Notes: generated by a model from the sequence alone, not told the origin. A stretch of DNA of 64,000 bases from Hoplostethus atlanticus (GCA_034670405.1 JAXDDX010000039.1:3011001-3075000), one strand, 5' to 3'; positions 10,641-23,394 are shown, counted from the first letter of the stretch. Made by a program: numbers and translations.

Positions 10641-11970
10641 AAGTCGTTTTACTTGCCTAAACTAAACCGTTATCTAACCTTTTCCAGTTTGTGCTGTTGT
10701 CATATCAATCCAGTTCGTAGTGGAGAAACGTAATCGTCACATTACGTCCACAACATGTAATCTGCGTTTCAGAGTTTGTGCTCAATTTTGTGCGAAGGTG
10801 GAAATGACAAACCAGACCTCAGATCAGCTTTTTAGGAGAATATTTGCCCCACTTCCTTGAGAGTGCACTTTGTAGACTTTGTGGGATCCATTAGATCAAT
10901 TTTCAGTTCAATGTTTCTGTCAATGCAGCAAATGGTCCAGCTATGAATACACAGAGTCTGAACCTGGGTCTCCTGTACAAGGCGCCGCTACTTTAACGCA
11001 GGGTCAGGAGAGCTGAACCCAGTGGCCCTCTCATCCTGCAACACATGGATCTGGGTAGAGCTTACAGTGTAACACAACACAGACAGCACGCTGAAGTCCA
11101 TCCCCCAAAGTACTGCATGCATTAGGTTAACACAGCAACCCTGACGTGGCCCCGGGGCCTCGGGAACCCAACCCTGAACGACAGGTACTCATTAAGGAAC
11201 AGGACTCTTTGTTGTTCTCCCTCTTTGTGCTTCAATCATATTAGAGGCAGGTATGTTACAGGCGGAAAGCAAATAAAGGCTGATTTATTTTTCCAGAGAT
11301 TGCCCCCTAAAGTTGTCGACGGGGACGAGGGGGGGGGGGGAGAAAACCGGCGTGTTTCTAGATGGATTCCTGGCATTTTTACAAGGTTGTGAAACAACTG
11401 TGAGCCGTAGCTGTGGTGTGTCAGAGCGGCTGATTCGATTTGGCTGGATTCAGTTACAGGTTTTATTTTATGAATTTTGAAAATGTTGAGTTTGGGTATG
11501 CACCTCGCCGCGCAGCCGTCCTGCCCTAGTGCTACAGCGCTTCGACCCTGAAGGGGCAGAAGTAGCAGTAGAAGTAGTTTGTGTACACGACACTAATAGT
11601 TCAAGCTTCTCCAACTACTGAAGGCGTCATGTAAACACCTTTAACCTGATGATGTTCATCAGGGTGAGTTCATAATCTTCTTTCTCTCAAACTTCAGTCC
11701 GATTTCTTTCAGCGTTTACAAGCTGCGCGTGTCGAAGGTCACCAGTGACCCAGATGATGTATTAACCAATCAACATGGAACAGTGGAGCGGTGAGCGGGG
11801 TTTATTGGAGAAACCACAAACGTTGTAATTGAAGTATTTCCCAAAGTGGATACTCAGGCGGGATATTGATCAGGGGGCTCTTCGGTCCCTGCCCCTGAAC
11901 ATCCAATAGGGGAGAATGGGGTAAAATGCACGTTTGAATTTTGTGCTACTACTTCAAAATAAATGTGACT
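10641..11970. other. Non-coding stretch, no gene seen
   Basis: A run of G at 11329-11340 is the only low-complexity feature. No exon or mobile element end is recognised. Confidence 0.5.
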
Positions 11971-11971
11971 A

Positions 11972-12018
11972 TAAACTATAATCACTACTCAATAATATTG
12001 AGTAGTGATTATAGTTTA
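11972..12018. repeat. Near-perfect 47-bp palindrome
   Basis: The arms 11972-11994 and 11996-12018 are 23-bp exact inverted repeats (TAAACTATAATCACTACTCA..., one-base loop). It would form a long AT-rich hairpin or cruciform. It lies about 55 bp before another retroelement-tail-like segment at 12070-12140. Confidence 0.92.
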
Positions 12019-13870
12019 GTAGTATATATTATATACTCAGGGTTTTTAGCCATTAGTGGAAATTAAAGCACTAATAATAATAATAAACTTTATTTATAAA
12101 GCACTTTTCATACGTAACATGTAGCTCAGAGCCCTCTATGTAGTTAATAGAAGTATGATCCATTAATAAAGTTGATCTTTCAGCACAACTTACCCCAGGG
12201 TAGGGGTGCATCTCAACAGTGTTTGTCTGTCTGTGTCTGTCATAAACCTTTCATCGTACTTCTCCTCGGTGGATTTTCTCAATACATCTCTTCAGTGTCA
12301 TCCTGATCGAATCGATTTCCCTCCCGACTCTTCCTTGGCTGCTCTTTTTAAGATCCTCCAAGGAGGCCGAACTCTTGTTTGCAGACTCGTAATGCTCTGT
12401 AATATTAAAAATACCTCTTGAGCACATGTGTGTCGACTACATCTTAATACATTTAGGAAGAATACTACATTTCCCTGAATGTACATTTCCCTTCTATGAT
12501 CAGATGGTTAAGTAATCTAATGGGTTCCTACATACAAGGCGTGGCTCAACTTACGCCACCCTCCCCTACTGCAGGACCAAAGTAGGAGCATGCTGTTTTT
12601 AGCTGGTTTCGAGACACAGAAGCTATCCAGGTACAGATAACACGGTAGTTATTATTTCTGTTTTACAGTCTGTTGAGAGGCCAGGTGGTAATACCATATC
12701 TGACTTCATTTCATTACATTTGAGCCACGAGATCCCTGCACAGTCTGCAGACGGACAAGCTGTTACTGAAATATCTTTGAATGTCTTCAGTGAAAATCCA
12801 CCAACAGCAAACCCCTTTAAATGCAATAATTTCCAGCCCTTCACCACTTACAGGACATCTGTTTTTTAAAGCCTCATTCAACCAGGCAGGTGGGCTGTGA
12901 AACACATAGCAACCGTCCTGTTACAAGCCTGCTCCTCTAACATCAGTGACACATTTTGTTTGGTTTATATGCACAGAAGTGATAAAACACAGAAGAATAA
13001 AATGCTCATTTGCTCAGGTGAGATAAAAATCCCCTTATAAAACTTATAAAAACGCTTATAAAAACGTCTCACTTCAGATAAAAGAAAATAAAGATCTCTT
13101 CGTGGTTACTCTCGTCCATGTATTTCTATCATAGAAACGTTGTTAATGAAGGAACTGTGTGTGGTCGAAGGCCGCATTGCATTTCAGGAAAATTCTAGAT
13201 TTGGTTTGGTTTTTCCTGCACATGTGGTTGACATTACTGCTCGTAAAATTACCTTCCTGGCAACCGGCCGCTGGATTGTACCCTATTTGTTACTTTGCAG
13301 ACGTTTCATTGGTTACATCCACTGATGCGTTTGGTTCAGGAGCCTCAGACGTTTTGGTTGTTCTTATTTTTGGTGTGGAAATGGTCACACAGTTGAAAAA
13401 TAGGTGACAGGCACAGACTCTTGTTAGATGTCTTGGACTTTTCTCCCGGTCTCGTGTTTGTTTGGACTTGTGTCGGTCTCGGCCGCTATTGGATGTTGAC
13501 TTGACTTTTCCCTGCCCACGTAAAAGTGAATGTGGGTGATTTTATTGTTTTGGTTTGTTTGGTTTTTACTGTTTTTTTTATTTTTTCACATTTCTATGGC
13601 TTGATTAGTTGGATGCTGACGGGTTTAGTGCAGATAAATCATCTGTTGATCCTTAATCATCACTTTTACATTTGAATTGGTCTCGACCCCCTTTGAACCT
13701 GGTCTGGACTCAGACTCAACTGGACCTGGCCTTGGAATGGACTTGGGTGGTCTTGACTACAGCACTGCTCTAGCATATCCACACATAACGGATGAAGAAC
13801 AAAAAGAAAAATGTCTCAGAAGGAGTTGTAAAGTATCAGAGGTGGCAAGGACAAAACAAACCATCTCCCC
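12019..13870. other. Non-coding stretch, no gene seen
   Basis: The segment 12070-12135 (AATAATAATAATAAACTTTA followed by TTTATAAAGCACTTTTC) looks like a retroelement 3' tail. The rest has only chance open frames. Confidence 0.45.
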
Positions 13871-13874
13871 TTTA

Positions 13875-13942
13875 CACACACACACACACACACACACATA
13901 CACACACACTACATGCACACACACACACACACACACACACCA
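13875..13942. repeat. (CA)n microsatellite
   Basis: CA run of about 68 bp with two short interruptions (TACACA, CTACATG). A matching (GT)n stretch lies at 14105-14130. Confidence 0.95.
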
Positions 13943-14130
13943 ATACACACTTGTCAAGAGAGGCAGGCAGGAAACCTTTTCTCACACATGCTTTCAGTTT
14001 GGATTAGTTGTTCTTTCTGTGATTTCCTCATTTGAAATCTTTTGATCTTGTTATTGGGGAAGTAAGGTGAGAGACCTCAACTCATACTATGTGTCTGAGA
14101 AGTTTGTGTGTGTGTGTGTGTGTGTGTGTA

Positions 14131-14841
14131 CAGTGGTAGCCATGGTAACCCCTCCATGTATATATCCTGCATTATTAATACTACAGACAATTCTTCCAAT
14201 TCCAGATGAGTGTATTGATACAGGACTGATGTCTCTGAGACATCCTGGGTACTTCCTGTACCTGATTCCTCAACCTGGTTGATAAGTCGCTCTGTTCTTT
14301 GCAGCCACAAAGTTTTGAACAGGCAAAGCATTTGTTTCCTGCAGTAGTGGAGGGAGAAGATGGACTGGTTGGAGACAGAGGGAAGGAAAACGCCTCCATC
14401 CTGTTCTGTAAGACACACCAGTTTCCAGTTTCTGGGAAAGTTAAAAGACGTCCTAGTGTTTCTTTTCCAGTACGCAATGCTACAAATGCCTGTTAAAACA
14501 GTGAAGTTGTTCCCCTGGTCCATACGAGTGCATGCCTTTCCATATTTTACCCAGGGAAGGTTGATTGAGTACAGATGGTGTTTTCCAGCACGGCCCTGCT
14601 TCACAGTGGTGTAATTCCACCAGTCATACCTGAGCGCTGCCCAGTGTAACCACAGTATGCTACCGTTGGCCACTAAGCTGCCCCGCTGGTATTACACGTG
14701 CATGTGCACGTGTGACCCCACAGTTGGTTTCACCGTTCCCCGTGGCTCTCCAAACGGCTCCTCATAACATCACGCTGATTTATTGTGTTTTGTACACTGT
14801 ATGTTGTTCACCGCAACATGTGGTTCTGAGTGCACAGGCTT
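14131..14841. other. Non-coding stretch, no gene seen
   Basis: A 198-codon minus-strand frame (14077-14673) lies here. It ends in the GT microsatellite, has no recognisable domain and shows no coding-like pattern. Nothing else is seen. Confidence 0.45.
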
Positions 14842-15330
14842 GACAGGATACCACCAGGATAACACCAGGATACCACCAGGATAACACCTGGATACCGCCA
14901 GGATACCGCCAGGATAACGCCAGGATACCGCCAGGATAACACCAGGATACCGCCACGATACCGCCAGGATAACGCCAGGATACCGCCAGGATACCGCCAG
15001 GATACCGCCAGGATAACACCAAGATACCACCAGGATAACACCAGGATACCGCCACGATACTGCCAGGATAACGCCAGGATACCGCCAGGATACCGCCAGG
15101 ATACCGCCAGGATAACGCCGGCATAACGCCGGGATAACGCCGGGATACCGCCGGGATAATGCCGGGATAATGCCGGGATAACGCCGGGATAACGCCGGGA
15201 TACCGCCGGGATACCGCCGGGATACCACGAAGATAACACCGGGATACCACCGGGATACCACCGGGATAACAGCATGATAACACCGGGATAACACCGGGAT
15301 ACCACCGGGATACCACCAGGATAACACCGG
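14842..15330. repeat. 10-bp minisatellite, about 48 units
   Basis: Units alternate around GATAACACCA and GATACCGCCA (left part) and shift to GATAACGCCG / GATACCACCG (right part). The sequence is open in all three minus-strand frames because the unit is short and stop-free (Tyr-Pro-Gly-rich translations). This is a consequence of the repeat, not evidence for a protein. Confidence 0.95.
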
Positions 15331-16600
15331 CATCTCTTTTATTTTGGTCTTAGTCTCTTTTGAGATCCGGCCTTCTGTCATCGATCTTGATTTAAAGGGA
15401 GAATTCAGCTCATTCATATTTCATTTGAGATGATACCAACTTTGTTATTGACAAAGCCACGGTGAGTTATGGCATTTGCCAGTTTGTGCTGATCATTCAC
15501 TGCGGTAGGCTTCCATTGTTTCTGAAAATGTACCTTAAACCATCACTGTGATGAAGGTTAAAAGGTTAAAAGGTTAAAGGAACACACCAATCTGTTGGGG
15601 AGAGATCGGCCACATAGCTCCAATCACCCATTAAACCATCAACTCACCCACGTGTCCCCGGTAGATCGGTGCTGGTGACTCTGTGATCGGACCTCTTACT
15701 GATAAAAAGCTGATCCATAATATCACTCAATATAGTTGATGTAGACAGCAACCATGCCCTCCCAGTGTTGCCAGCTCTCTCTCAAGGAAAGCAGCTAATA
15801 AGTCATCAGATGTATATTTTCTATCAAGAGAAGGGAGCGAGGGAGCAAGGGAGCGAGGGAGCTTGTCGACGGTTCCTCCCTCTTCGAGAGACCGAGGTGC
15901 AGAATTTGTGGGTAGTTGCTTTTGAGAGTTGCTCTAAATCTAGTGACAAAGAAAACAGGACGCTAGTTCTGTATCATATTTCGTGTAAATACCAATCTAT
16001 ATCAAACTGCCAGACTTGGCCGCATTTAAGAATCTTTTTTTTTATTATTATTTTGTTTTTGTATTTTTATTGAGAAAAAGGGTTATCATTACATCCTTCA
16101 CTTAAGAAACAGTATTTTTCTTTTTATTTATATACCCCTCCCTCCCCTATCACTACTGCCTTATTACAAAAATGAGAGAAGAAAAGAAAAAAAAAAGAAA
16201 GAAAGAAATAATTATACATGTATATACATATGCATACATACACATACACACACACACACACATATATAAAGAAAAATAAAAGGGCACAGTGACGTTGTTG
16301 AAATAGTCAGGGCATTGTATTGTCTATCCACGTTTAAGAATCTCACCTTTAGATTTAGAGCTGTAGAGTTCTCATTTTCTCACTGTTGAGATGCTAGTCG
16401 CCTACCATCACTCAACATAGTGCACGCTAACGTGCTAGCATGGAGCACCGGAGCTAGCGATGGACCAGGGACACATGGATGATCCAAAGGGAGGATCTCC
16501 TCTAAGGGTTGCTCATGTGGTCATGTGGTGGTGGGGTTGGGCTTCAGGGAATTAATGGGATTCAATAGAATACCCACAAGGATAAAAAATACAAGACGTT
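15331..16600. other. Non-coding stretch with AT-rich tract
   Basis: The T-rich segment 16025-16075 and the A/GAAA/ACAC-rich segment 16170-16275 are low complexity. No exon, promoter or mobile-element end is recognised. Confidence 0.5.
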
Positions 16601-16769
16601 TTGTGTGTGTGTGTGTGTGTGTGTGTGTCTGTCTATCTGTCTGTCTGTCTGTCTGTGGTTAGGTTGTTGTGTGATGAGCAGGGCAGTTTTCCAGGGCAGT
16701 GCTTGATTCAGTTAAGAGGGCTGGAAGAAGATTTGCTCTCATGACATACCAACTACAACCCATCTGGTT

Positions 16770-16814
<45 letters not shown>

Positions 16815-16952
16815 TGTGTGAGAGAGAGAGAGAGATACTATACAGCAAGAGAGAGATAAAAGAGCAGTTTGAGATGAGCATCATCGTATGTTTCTCATGA
16901 TATTGTTTCCTTTGATATACTTGTGGCTAGAGACGGGCTTGCTTGTAGTCAG

Positions 16953-17012
<60 letters not shown>

Positions 17013-17381
17013 ACCACTGCTGTCGGGTGAAAACCTCATACCTCCAGAATGTCAACTTGTCAGAGAGCCTGTATTTTATCCTGACCTCCAGAGGTTCATC
17101 CAGAGGTTTAAAGGGTCCCAACCAGCCTGGAAGCCTTCAGCTGAAGTTGAAACAGGAAACATGTTCTAGATGTTTTAGATGTTTCTTTGTTTTCTGTGTT
17201 TTACTTTTCTGCTCTTTATAATATTATAATATATAATATATATTATAATATCTTTATAATAAAGGTTTTGGTATTTAGAAACTTTTCATTTCATTATTTT
17301 TGAAGCATCTTCACTTTACGGAGTGTTGTGCCTAAGACTTCAGCACAGTACTGTATGTATACCTGCATCTACAAGTATGCA

Positions 17382-17441
<60 letters not shown>

Positions 17442-17610
17442 CGACCAGCTCTCGGCCCTCCAGGATGGAAATGTAATTAGGCCACTGATCTGCAACAGAG
17501 ACTCACACACACACACACACACGTGCACACAGACGTGCACGTACCTGCACATGCACAGTTATACCCACACACATACTGTATATGCGCCCATACATAAACA
17601 CACACACACA
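16600..17610. repeat. Cluster of five CA/GT microsatellites
   Basis: GT runs lie at about 16601-16628 (followed by TCTG units), 16774-16814 (followed by GA), 16952-17009 and 17383-17440. CA-rich runs lie at 17501-17522 and around 17597-17613. Only short unique pieces separate them, and AT-rich TATAATATATAATATATATT lies at 17222-17241. No gene is seen. Confidence 0.93.
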
Positions 17611-17694
17611 CACTACAAGGACAGAGGCAAATCAAAGCCTCTCTACAGACAGACTGACAGCTTCACTAACGAAGGACAGATCATAAGAAAGATG

Positions 17695-17930
17695 GGATGG
17701 TGGAGGAGAGAGAGAGAGAGAGGAGGAGAGGATGGAAGATAGAGGGGAGAAAAGGAGAGGGAAGAGGGGAGGAGGAGAAGAGGAAATGAAATGCAGTGGA
17801 AAGAGCAGGAGGAGGAGAGAAGAGGAGTAAAGGAGCCAATCTCTCCTCCCTAACGAGGGGCAGATGACAGCAGGCATGGCATCACACCACACCCTGGAGG
17901 AGGAGGAGGAGGAGGAGGAGGAGGAGGAGC
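17695..17930. repeat. Purine-rich tract with (GGA)n
   Basis: GA/GGA-rich sequence from about 17700 to 17835, with a pure GGA run at 17894-17927. No gene is seen. Confidence 0.85.
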
Positions 17931-18049
17931 TTGATATAAACACACTGAACTTCATCCTCTCGTCGTCTGCCGGCTGACACCAGGAATAAACAACATGACA
18001 TCATCAACGTGTGAGCAGCCCAACCTGCAGCATGGAAACAGAAGCAGCA

Positions 18050-18240
18050 GAGAAACTGGCCGCTAATCAAAAGGTCGCCGGTTCAAAACCCTTGACTGGT
18101 TCAGGGGGGGGTGGAAGGAAAATGGGAAAGGCTTGCTAATGTCTCTCTGCCCAAAAGACCAGCGACGTTCCCTTGAGCAAGGCAGCCACCGCCCTGCCAG
18201 TTGAGGAACCGTACGAGAGAATAAACGGATCATCTATCAT
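18050..18240 (+). mobile_element. tRNA-derived SINE remnant
   Basis: AAAAGGTCGCCGGTTCAAAACCC contains a near-consensus RNA polymerase III box B (GGTTCAAAACC, 18079-18089). The downstream body ends in CCCTTGAGCAAGGCAGCCACC, a phrase common in fish tRNA-derived SINEs. Box A is not convincing, so the 5' end appears truncated or diverged. Confidence 0.6.
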
Positions 18241-18271
18241 TTATTCTCTCAGGTTCTGTGTTTCTTTGAGC

Positions 18272-18398
18272 AGTGAGAGGAGGTGAAAAGAGAGGAGGTG
18301 AAAAGAGAGGAGGGCAAAAGAGAGGAGGTGAGAAGAGAGGAGGGGAAAAGAGAGGAGGTGAGAAGAGAGGAGGTGAGAAGAGAGGAGGTGAAAAGAGC
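18272..18398. repeat. 15-bp minisatellite
   Basis: About eight units of GAGAGGAGGTGAAAA or GAGAGGAGGTGAGAA. Purine-only on the plus strand, so it is open in most frames. Confidence 0.93.
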
Positions 18399-18479
18399 GA
18401 GGGGCTGCGCTTCTTCTTCCTTAAACATTGCGGCATGTTTCCCAGCGTGAGGGTTTTTCTTCTTCTTTTATCCCAGCAG

Positions 18480-18619
18480 GGGATAACGATGAGAGAGGAA
18501 GAGTAGCGGAAAAGGTGAAGACAGGAAAGGAAGAAGAAACCAACAGAGAGGGAGGGATTAGAGAAGAGGGGGAGGAGGAGAGAGAGCGGGAGGAAATGAC
18601 AGATTGGTTTGGTGGGTAA
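18480..18619 (+). CDS. Candidate C-terminal exon of rspo4
   Basis: A strong acceptor (TTTTTCTTCTTCTTTTATCC CAGCAG, AG at 18478-18479) precedes a frame that fits the phase-1 end of the TSP1 exon. Joining gives CPKGDNDERGRVAEKVKTGK and then a Glu/Arg-rich tail to a TAA at 18617-18619. R-spondin tails are short, hydrophilic and encoded by one last exon, which fits. Against it are the 15-kb intron, the acidic rather than basic composition, and the repeat-rich setting. This could be chance purine-rich sequence. Confidence 0.33.
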
Positions 18620-21030
18620 ATCAGTTAACCATACAAAAAGTCTTTGGTTCTGTCTGTTCTCAAACTTTGTCCCTGCTGGCCACCGTACGCTCTCTCCGAC
18701 TGTGAGCCAATCAAGTCAAAGCAAAAAATCTGTATCAAGCAGGCTTCTGATTGGCTGCCTGTTATGCTGGCTCTTAATAAATCCATTGTACTTTCAATTA
18801 ACACGCAGTACCTGATCCTACACAGGAAGTGCTGCTGAACATGGGGAGACGGATTCATTCAGCCAGTAATGATCCTTTGTAGTTATGAGTTTTCAGAGAG
18901 TTAACAGGTTTTAGTGCTTCTGTTGAGAACCTTCAGGAAATATGACATTTCACCTTCAAACTGAAGGCAAAAGGGTTAGAATAAATAAATACAAAAATAA
19001 AAATAAATACATAAATAGATAAATAAATAATACATAAATAAATAAATAAATACTACATGAATTAATTAATAAAGTAATAAATAAATAAATAGATAAATTC
19101 ATTCATTCTCATTGAAACCAGGTTTCTATGTGAGCTACATTAGTCTCATAGCTGAGATGTAAATTGGTATCAAAACATTGATTGATAGATTTGGTTCAGC
19201 CGGTCTGAGCTCTTCTGATCCTGAAGCAGCAGATGTGATCTTGTCATGGTTGTCTGAGCAGGAAGAAATCACATGAAATCTGATTTATCTGTTTAGACGT
19301 CCAAGAAAACATCTGATCTGAGGGTTAAAATGGTTTTCTGTTCTGTGTAATTGCAGCCAAAATTTCCTTCACAAGGCGGCAATACATCAGTGAAAATATT
19401 TGACTGGCACTTTATCGGGTCTGGACTCAGCACAGCAAGATCCGGCTCGTCCAACCCAGATCTCACAATAGATTGATAGATAGATAGATACTTTATTGAT
19501 CCCGGCGGGGAGATCCTGGAACTTCTGGTACATACCGAATACTTCACAGTGATTGTCCTGGACACAAACCTGAAGATCCTAAATACCTGAATCAAACAGT
19601 ATTCAGACCCTGTTCGAGTTTCTGGGTTTCTGCAACTTTTTTAAAACTGAAATTGATCAGATCTTTTTACGGGACGTGAGAGAAAGAATGAGAACTAAAC
19701 TTTGTCTCATCGGTTTGGTCTACAAGGTAAGCAAACATGTAATCTCCAGGTATGGAAGGGTCAAGTACAGATCAGCTGTTTGGTGTTCTTCAACCAGGCC
19801 TGCGGTTTCAACGAAAAATGAAAAGTGTGTGTGGTGATTTTTAGTCCAAAATTAAGAAAGAAAGTGAAATACAAACTGCTTTTGGAGCGCTGAGGTCTGG
19901 CTGGCTTGAGAAAGGAACGCTGTCCATCCGTCCATCAGTCCGTCCATGGCCGTGTCGAGGCCTCTCTGTTTATTTGGATACTGAGGGCATTAGCAGCATC
20001 ACATGTTCACTCAGCCTGAAGTTGGCTTGTGATTTAAAAATGAAAAGGTACATACCGTGCCAGGTCCGGAGTCACGCAACCCCAACTGAAGTAAAAACTA
20101 GACGGTGGAACGAAACAAAACAATGTGGACTATTTATGTGTTTCTTTTTTTTCTGCTTTTGATCTGACAGAAAGGAGAACGAATAGTAAAAAAGGAGGAC
20201 TGGGAAGGAAGAGGGAGAGAACACGACTACGGCTGCTCGCCAACGGGGGCGTGGCCGAACCGCCGAGGGGGAAGTAGAGGCGAGCGGCGGCCCCTGAAGA
20301 CTCGTCATCACCACCAGATAAATTAATGTTTCAAATCAGCCTGTACATTATAAATGTTAGTATATATGAAGAAGAAGCTTTAGTATATATAAGAAAGAAC
20401 CTTGTTTATCCAAACTCTACCAAAAAGGAAGAACTGCTGACATCCAAAGTCAAATTTCCCCACGACGCACTGCAGAAAAAGCTCTTTTCTATTCTGTGAA
20501 GCACTTTGGCCTCTGACTCAGTTGAAGTGAGAGCAGGTTAGCTTCCTGTCCTGATGTGGGTTTTCCTCCTCTTGCTGTTCCACAATCGACTCGTTTTGTT
20601 CTGCACCTGAGGAAAAGTTGCTTGGATGTTCTTCGGTTAGTTTCAGTTTTTATCACTATTTCTACGATGACTTGGGATATTATTCCTCGACATGAATGTA
20701 CGTTTTAATAAATGTATATTTTGACACTGCACCCATGTTAAGTCGTGTCTGTGCCTCAAATGGTCGTGCATGACCGAACTAGGAAAGGAAATGAGGAGCT
20801 GAGCAGTGAGTTGAGCTTAGTGGACGCTGCTCAACTAGTCAGCTACTCAAGTCCTTACTAGTTCAACACCACTGGCGGTCAGTCCTAATGACAGGCCAGC
20901 CTGGTACTGAGGGATGTGTGCTGTCACATCTGGGTTGCATGGTCCATGGCTGCCCCCTACTGGACAAAACATGAATTACCTCACAACCAAGTATTGTACA
21001 GGCTCCTGTTGGTAGGTTCATGTTGAGGGT
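18620..21030. other. Intergenic, no gene seen
   Basis: (AAAT)n-like sequence lies at 18980-19100. A (TAGA)n + TACTTTATTGATCCCGGCGG segment at 19474-19510 is the inverted 3' tail typical of fish retroelements (minus strand AATAAAGTATCTATCTATC). Nothing else is recognised. Confidence 0.6.
19472..19512 (-). mobile_element. Retroelement 3'-tail remnant with GATA repeat
   Basis: On the minus strand the sequence reads CCGGGATCAATAAAGTATC followed by TATCTATC units, a 3' end that recurs widely in fish genomes. Only the tail is visible. Confidence 0.5.
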
Positions 21031-21035
21031 GCAAT

Positions 21036-21140
21036 GCTACTGATACTACTACTACTACTACCACTACTACTACTACTACCACTACTACTAATAATAATAA
21101 TAATAATAACAATAATAATAATAATAATAATAATAATAAT
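21036..21140. repeat. (ACT)n / (AAT)n trinucleotide array
   Basis: ACT units (21036-21088) pass into AAT units (21089-21140). No gene is seen between here and 22170. Confidence 0.95.
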
Positions 21141-22168
21141 TGTAGACAGGTTAAAAGTGGTGTGAAATAAAAGCAACTAAACAAGCATACTGACGGTGAT
21201 GCTGCTGTGATAAAGGGACGTACAGACGACGGTTTCAGTGATACCTCATGGTTGCTGATAGAGGTCGCTCTGGTTTTAACGTTGAGGTACAGAGAGTAGG
21301 TGTTACTGTCAACAGCTACCGCATACAGTCATTCTAACAAATTATTAGATCCATTGATTGATGGATTGATTGATTGATTATCAATGGCTAAAGACGATTG
21401 CTGTGGCTCCATCTAGGTGGAGTGAAATCTGAAAGAAATTTGTGACATAATATAAAAAAAACAGATGAAACAGATTTTATATCAATATATTCAATATTCA
21501 AAAAAAAAATTCTTTTTTTTAAAAATGTGAATCACTAGAAATCACCAGGACTTTTCCAAGACATATGACATGACATGATTCCAGGACATATGGCACAACT
21601 TCCATGACCAGTACAGTTCTGGTCCAACTATCTCTCAGGACCGAAACTATCAGGACATTTCTGATCTGAAGTGGATCAACAAGCTGGAACATTCAACATT
21701 TCACTGGTTGGAAAAAAATATATATCAACAAATGACCATGACATGTCAAAATATTTCCACCTCTCCAGGCCTTGGACACCCTTTTTTTTATTCCATGACC
21801 TTTCCAGGTTTCCCATGGAACCCTTCACATAGCCATCAGCCAAACATCCCCTGGTAACAATGTGCATCCATGAAATCTTTTCCTGGTGAACTTCATCTTT
21901 ATTCTGCTAGTTTGAGGAACAACAGGGCGAGTGAAGTCAAAGCTCTGCACACAACAGAATTACAGTCAGATGGTGTTTATTATGGTCTTGACTGTAATTT
22001 GATCGTATACATGAATTATTAGAGATATTCCACAACAAAACCATTAAGCTTCAAAGAAAAGCAAACATGCACATAAACAATAGAGTCTCATTTGAGACTT
22101 CTACTGTTGGCCAACTTGGGTTGCAAAGGAAACAAGAGATGTGAATGTGATTTCAATCCAGGACTGAA
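21141..22168. other. Intergenic, no gene seen
   Basis: Includes a TTGA/TGAT run near 21352-21380 and A/T homopolymer runs near 21500. No recognisable exon. Confidence 0.5.
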
Positions 22169-22169
22169 A

Positions 22170-22784
22170 GGCTCTACTATTGGTCTACTGTTGGTCTACT
22201 ATTGGTCTACTATTGGTCTACTGTTGGTCTACTGTTGGTCTACTATTGGTCTACTGTTGGTCTACTGTTGGTCTACTGTTGGTCTACTATTGGTCTACTG
22301 TTGGTCTACTGTTGGTCTACTATTGGTCTACTGTTGGTCTACTGTTGGTCTACTATTGGTCTACTGTTGGTCTACTGTTGGTCTACTGTTGGTCTACTAT
22401 TGGTCTACTGTTGGTCTACTGTTGGTCTACTGTTGGTCTACTATTGGTCTACTGTTGGTCTACTGTTGGTCTACTATTGGTCTACTGTTGGTCTACTGTT
22501 GGTCTACTGTTGGTCTACTATTGGTCTACTGTTGGTCTACTGTTGGTCTACTATTGGTCTACTGTTGGTCTACTATTGGTCTACTATTGGTCTACTGTTG
22601 GTCTACTGTTGGTCTACTATTGGTCTACTGTTGGTCTACTATTGGTCTACTGTTGGTCTACTATTGGTTTACTGTTGGTCTACTATTGGTTTACTGTTGG
22701 TCTACTATTGGTTTACTGTTGGTCTACTGTTGGTCTACTGTTGGTCTACTATTGGTCTACTGTTGGTCTACTGTTGGTCTACGG
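22170..22784. repeat. 11-bp minisatellite, about 55 units
   Basis: Units CTACTATTGGT and CTACTGTTGGT alternate irregularly over about 610 bp with a few TTTACT variants near the right end. Because 11 is not a multiple of 3 and the unit has no stop, all three plus-strand frames stay open (Leu-Val-Tyr-Trp-Ser-rich). This is not evidence for a protein. Confidence 0.97.
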
Positions 22785-23394
22785 TCCACACACACGACCA
22801 CACTGCAACCACAGCAAGTAAACAAGTATTACAAAAGACATTTCAACCACATTTGTCATGACTGACACAAACTAACCTGAATTCAGATGAATGTAATCAC
22901 TGTTTATGTTCTCCTTCCAACTACATTTAATATTACACTACATTAGTCCGTTAGCTGATCTAATCCAGAGTGATTTAAAATGACAGCAACCAAATGAGAT
23001 TACGTTTCTAGATCGACAACATTACAATAAACCAACAGATGTAACATATTATTTCTGTGTGTAATAGAGAAGGTCTAGGTGAGAGGATGAGAGCCAGGCA
23101 GTCCAGGAAGAAATAGAAATCACAAGGTTTCACAAAACAAATCATATTCTCTGGGTCCTCATCTTTAACTTTGGAGGGAACGAGTTAAATAACAACACAT
23201 CTCCATCAAAATCTAAATTTGACTCACCATCATCATGCACTGTAATTCTGCTGAATTCCTCCCAATAACTGTTTTATCAAAAAGCCTGAGCATTCCCATG
23301 AAGCATTACAGTACAACAGAGTTTATCTTTTCACGTTTTACTCACCAAACACTGAACAGATCCAGACGAAGGAGAGCAAAGTAGTTTTTCTCAT
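22785..23394. other. Intergenic, no gene seen
   Basis: No recognisable exon, repeat terminus or RNA gene. Confidence 0.5.

Noticed and set aside
14077-14673. 198-codon minus-strand frame
   Set aside because: No recognisable domain. It runs into a microsatellite at its end and no supporting splice structure is seen.
14770-15417. Minus-strand frames of 165-215 codons (Tyr-Pro-Gly-rich)
   Set aside because: Same reason: short tandem unit without stops.
22092-22865. Plus-strand frames of 213-257 codons (Leu-Val-Tyr-Trp-Ser repeats)
   Set aside because: An 11-bp unit without stop keeps every frame open. There is no start or splice context and no known protein.
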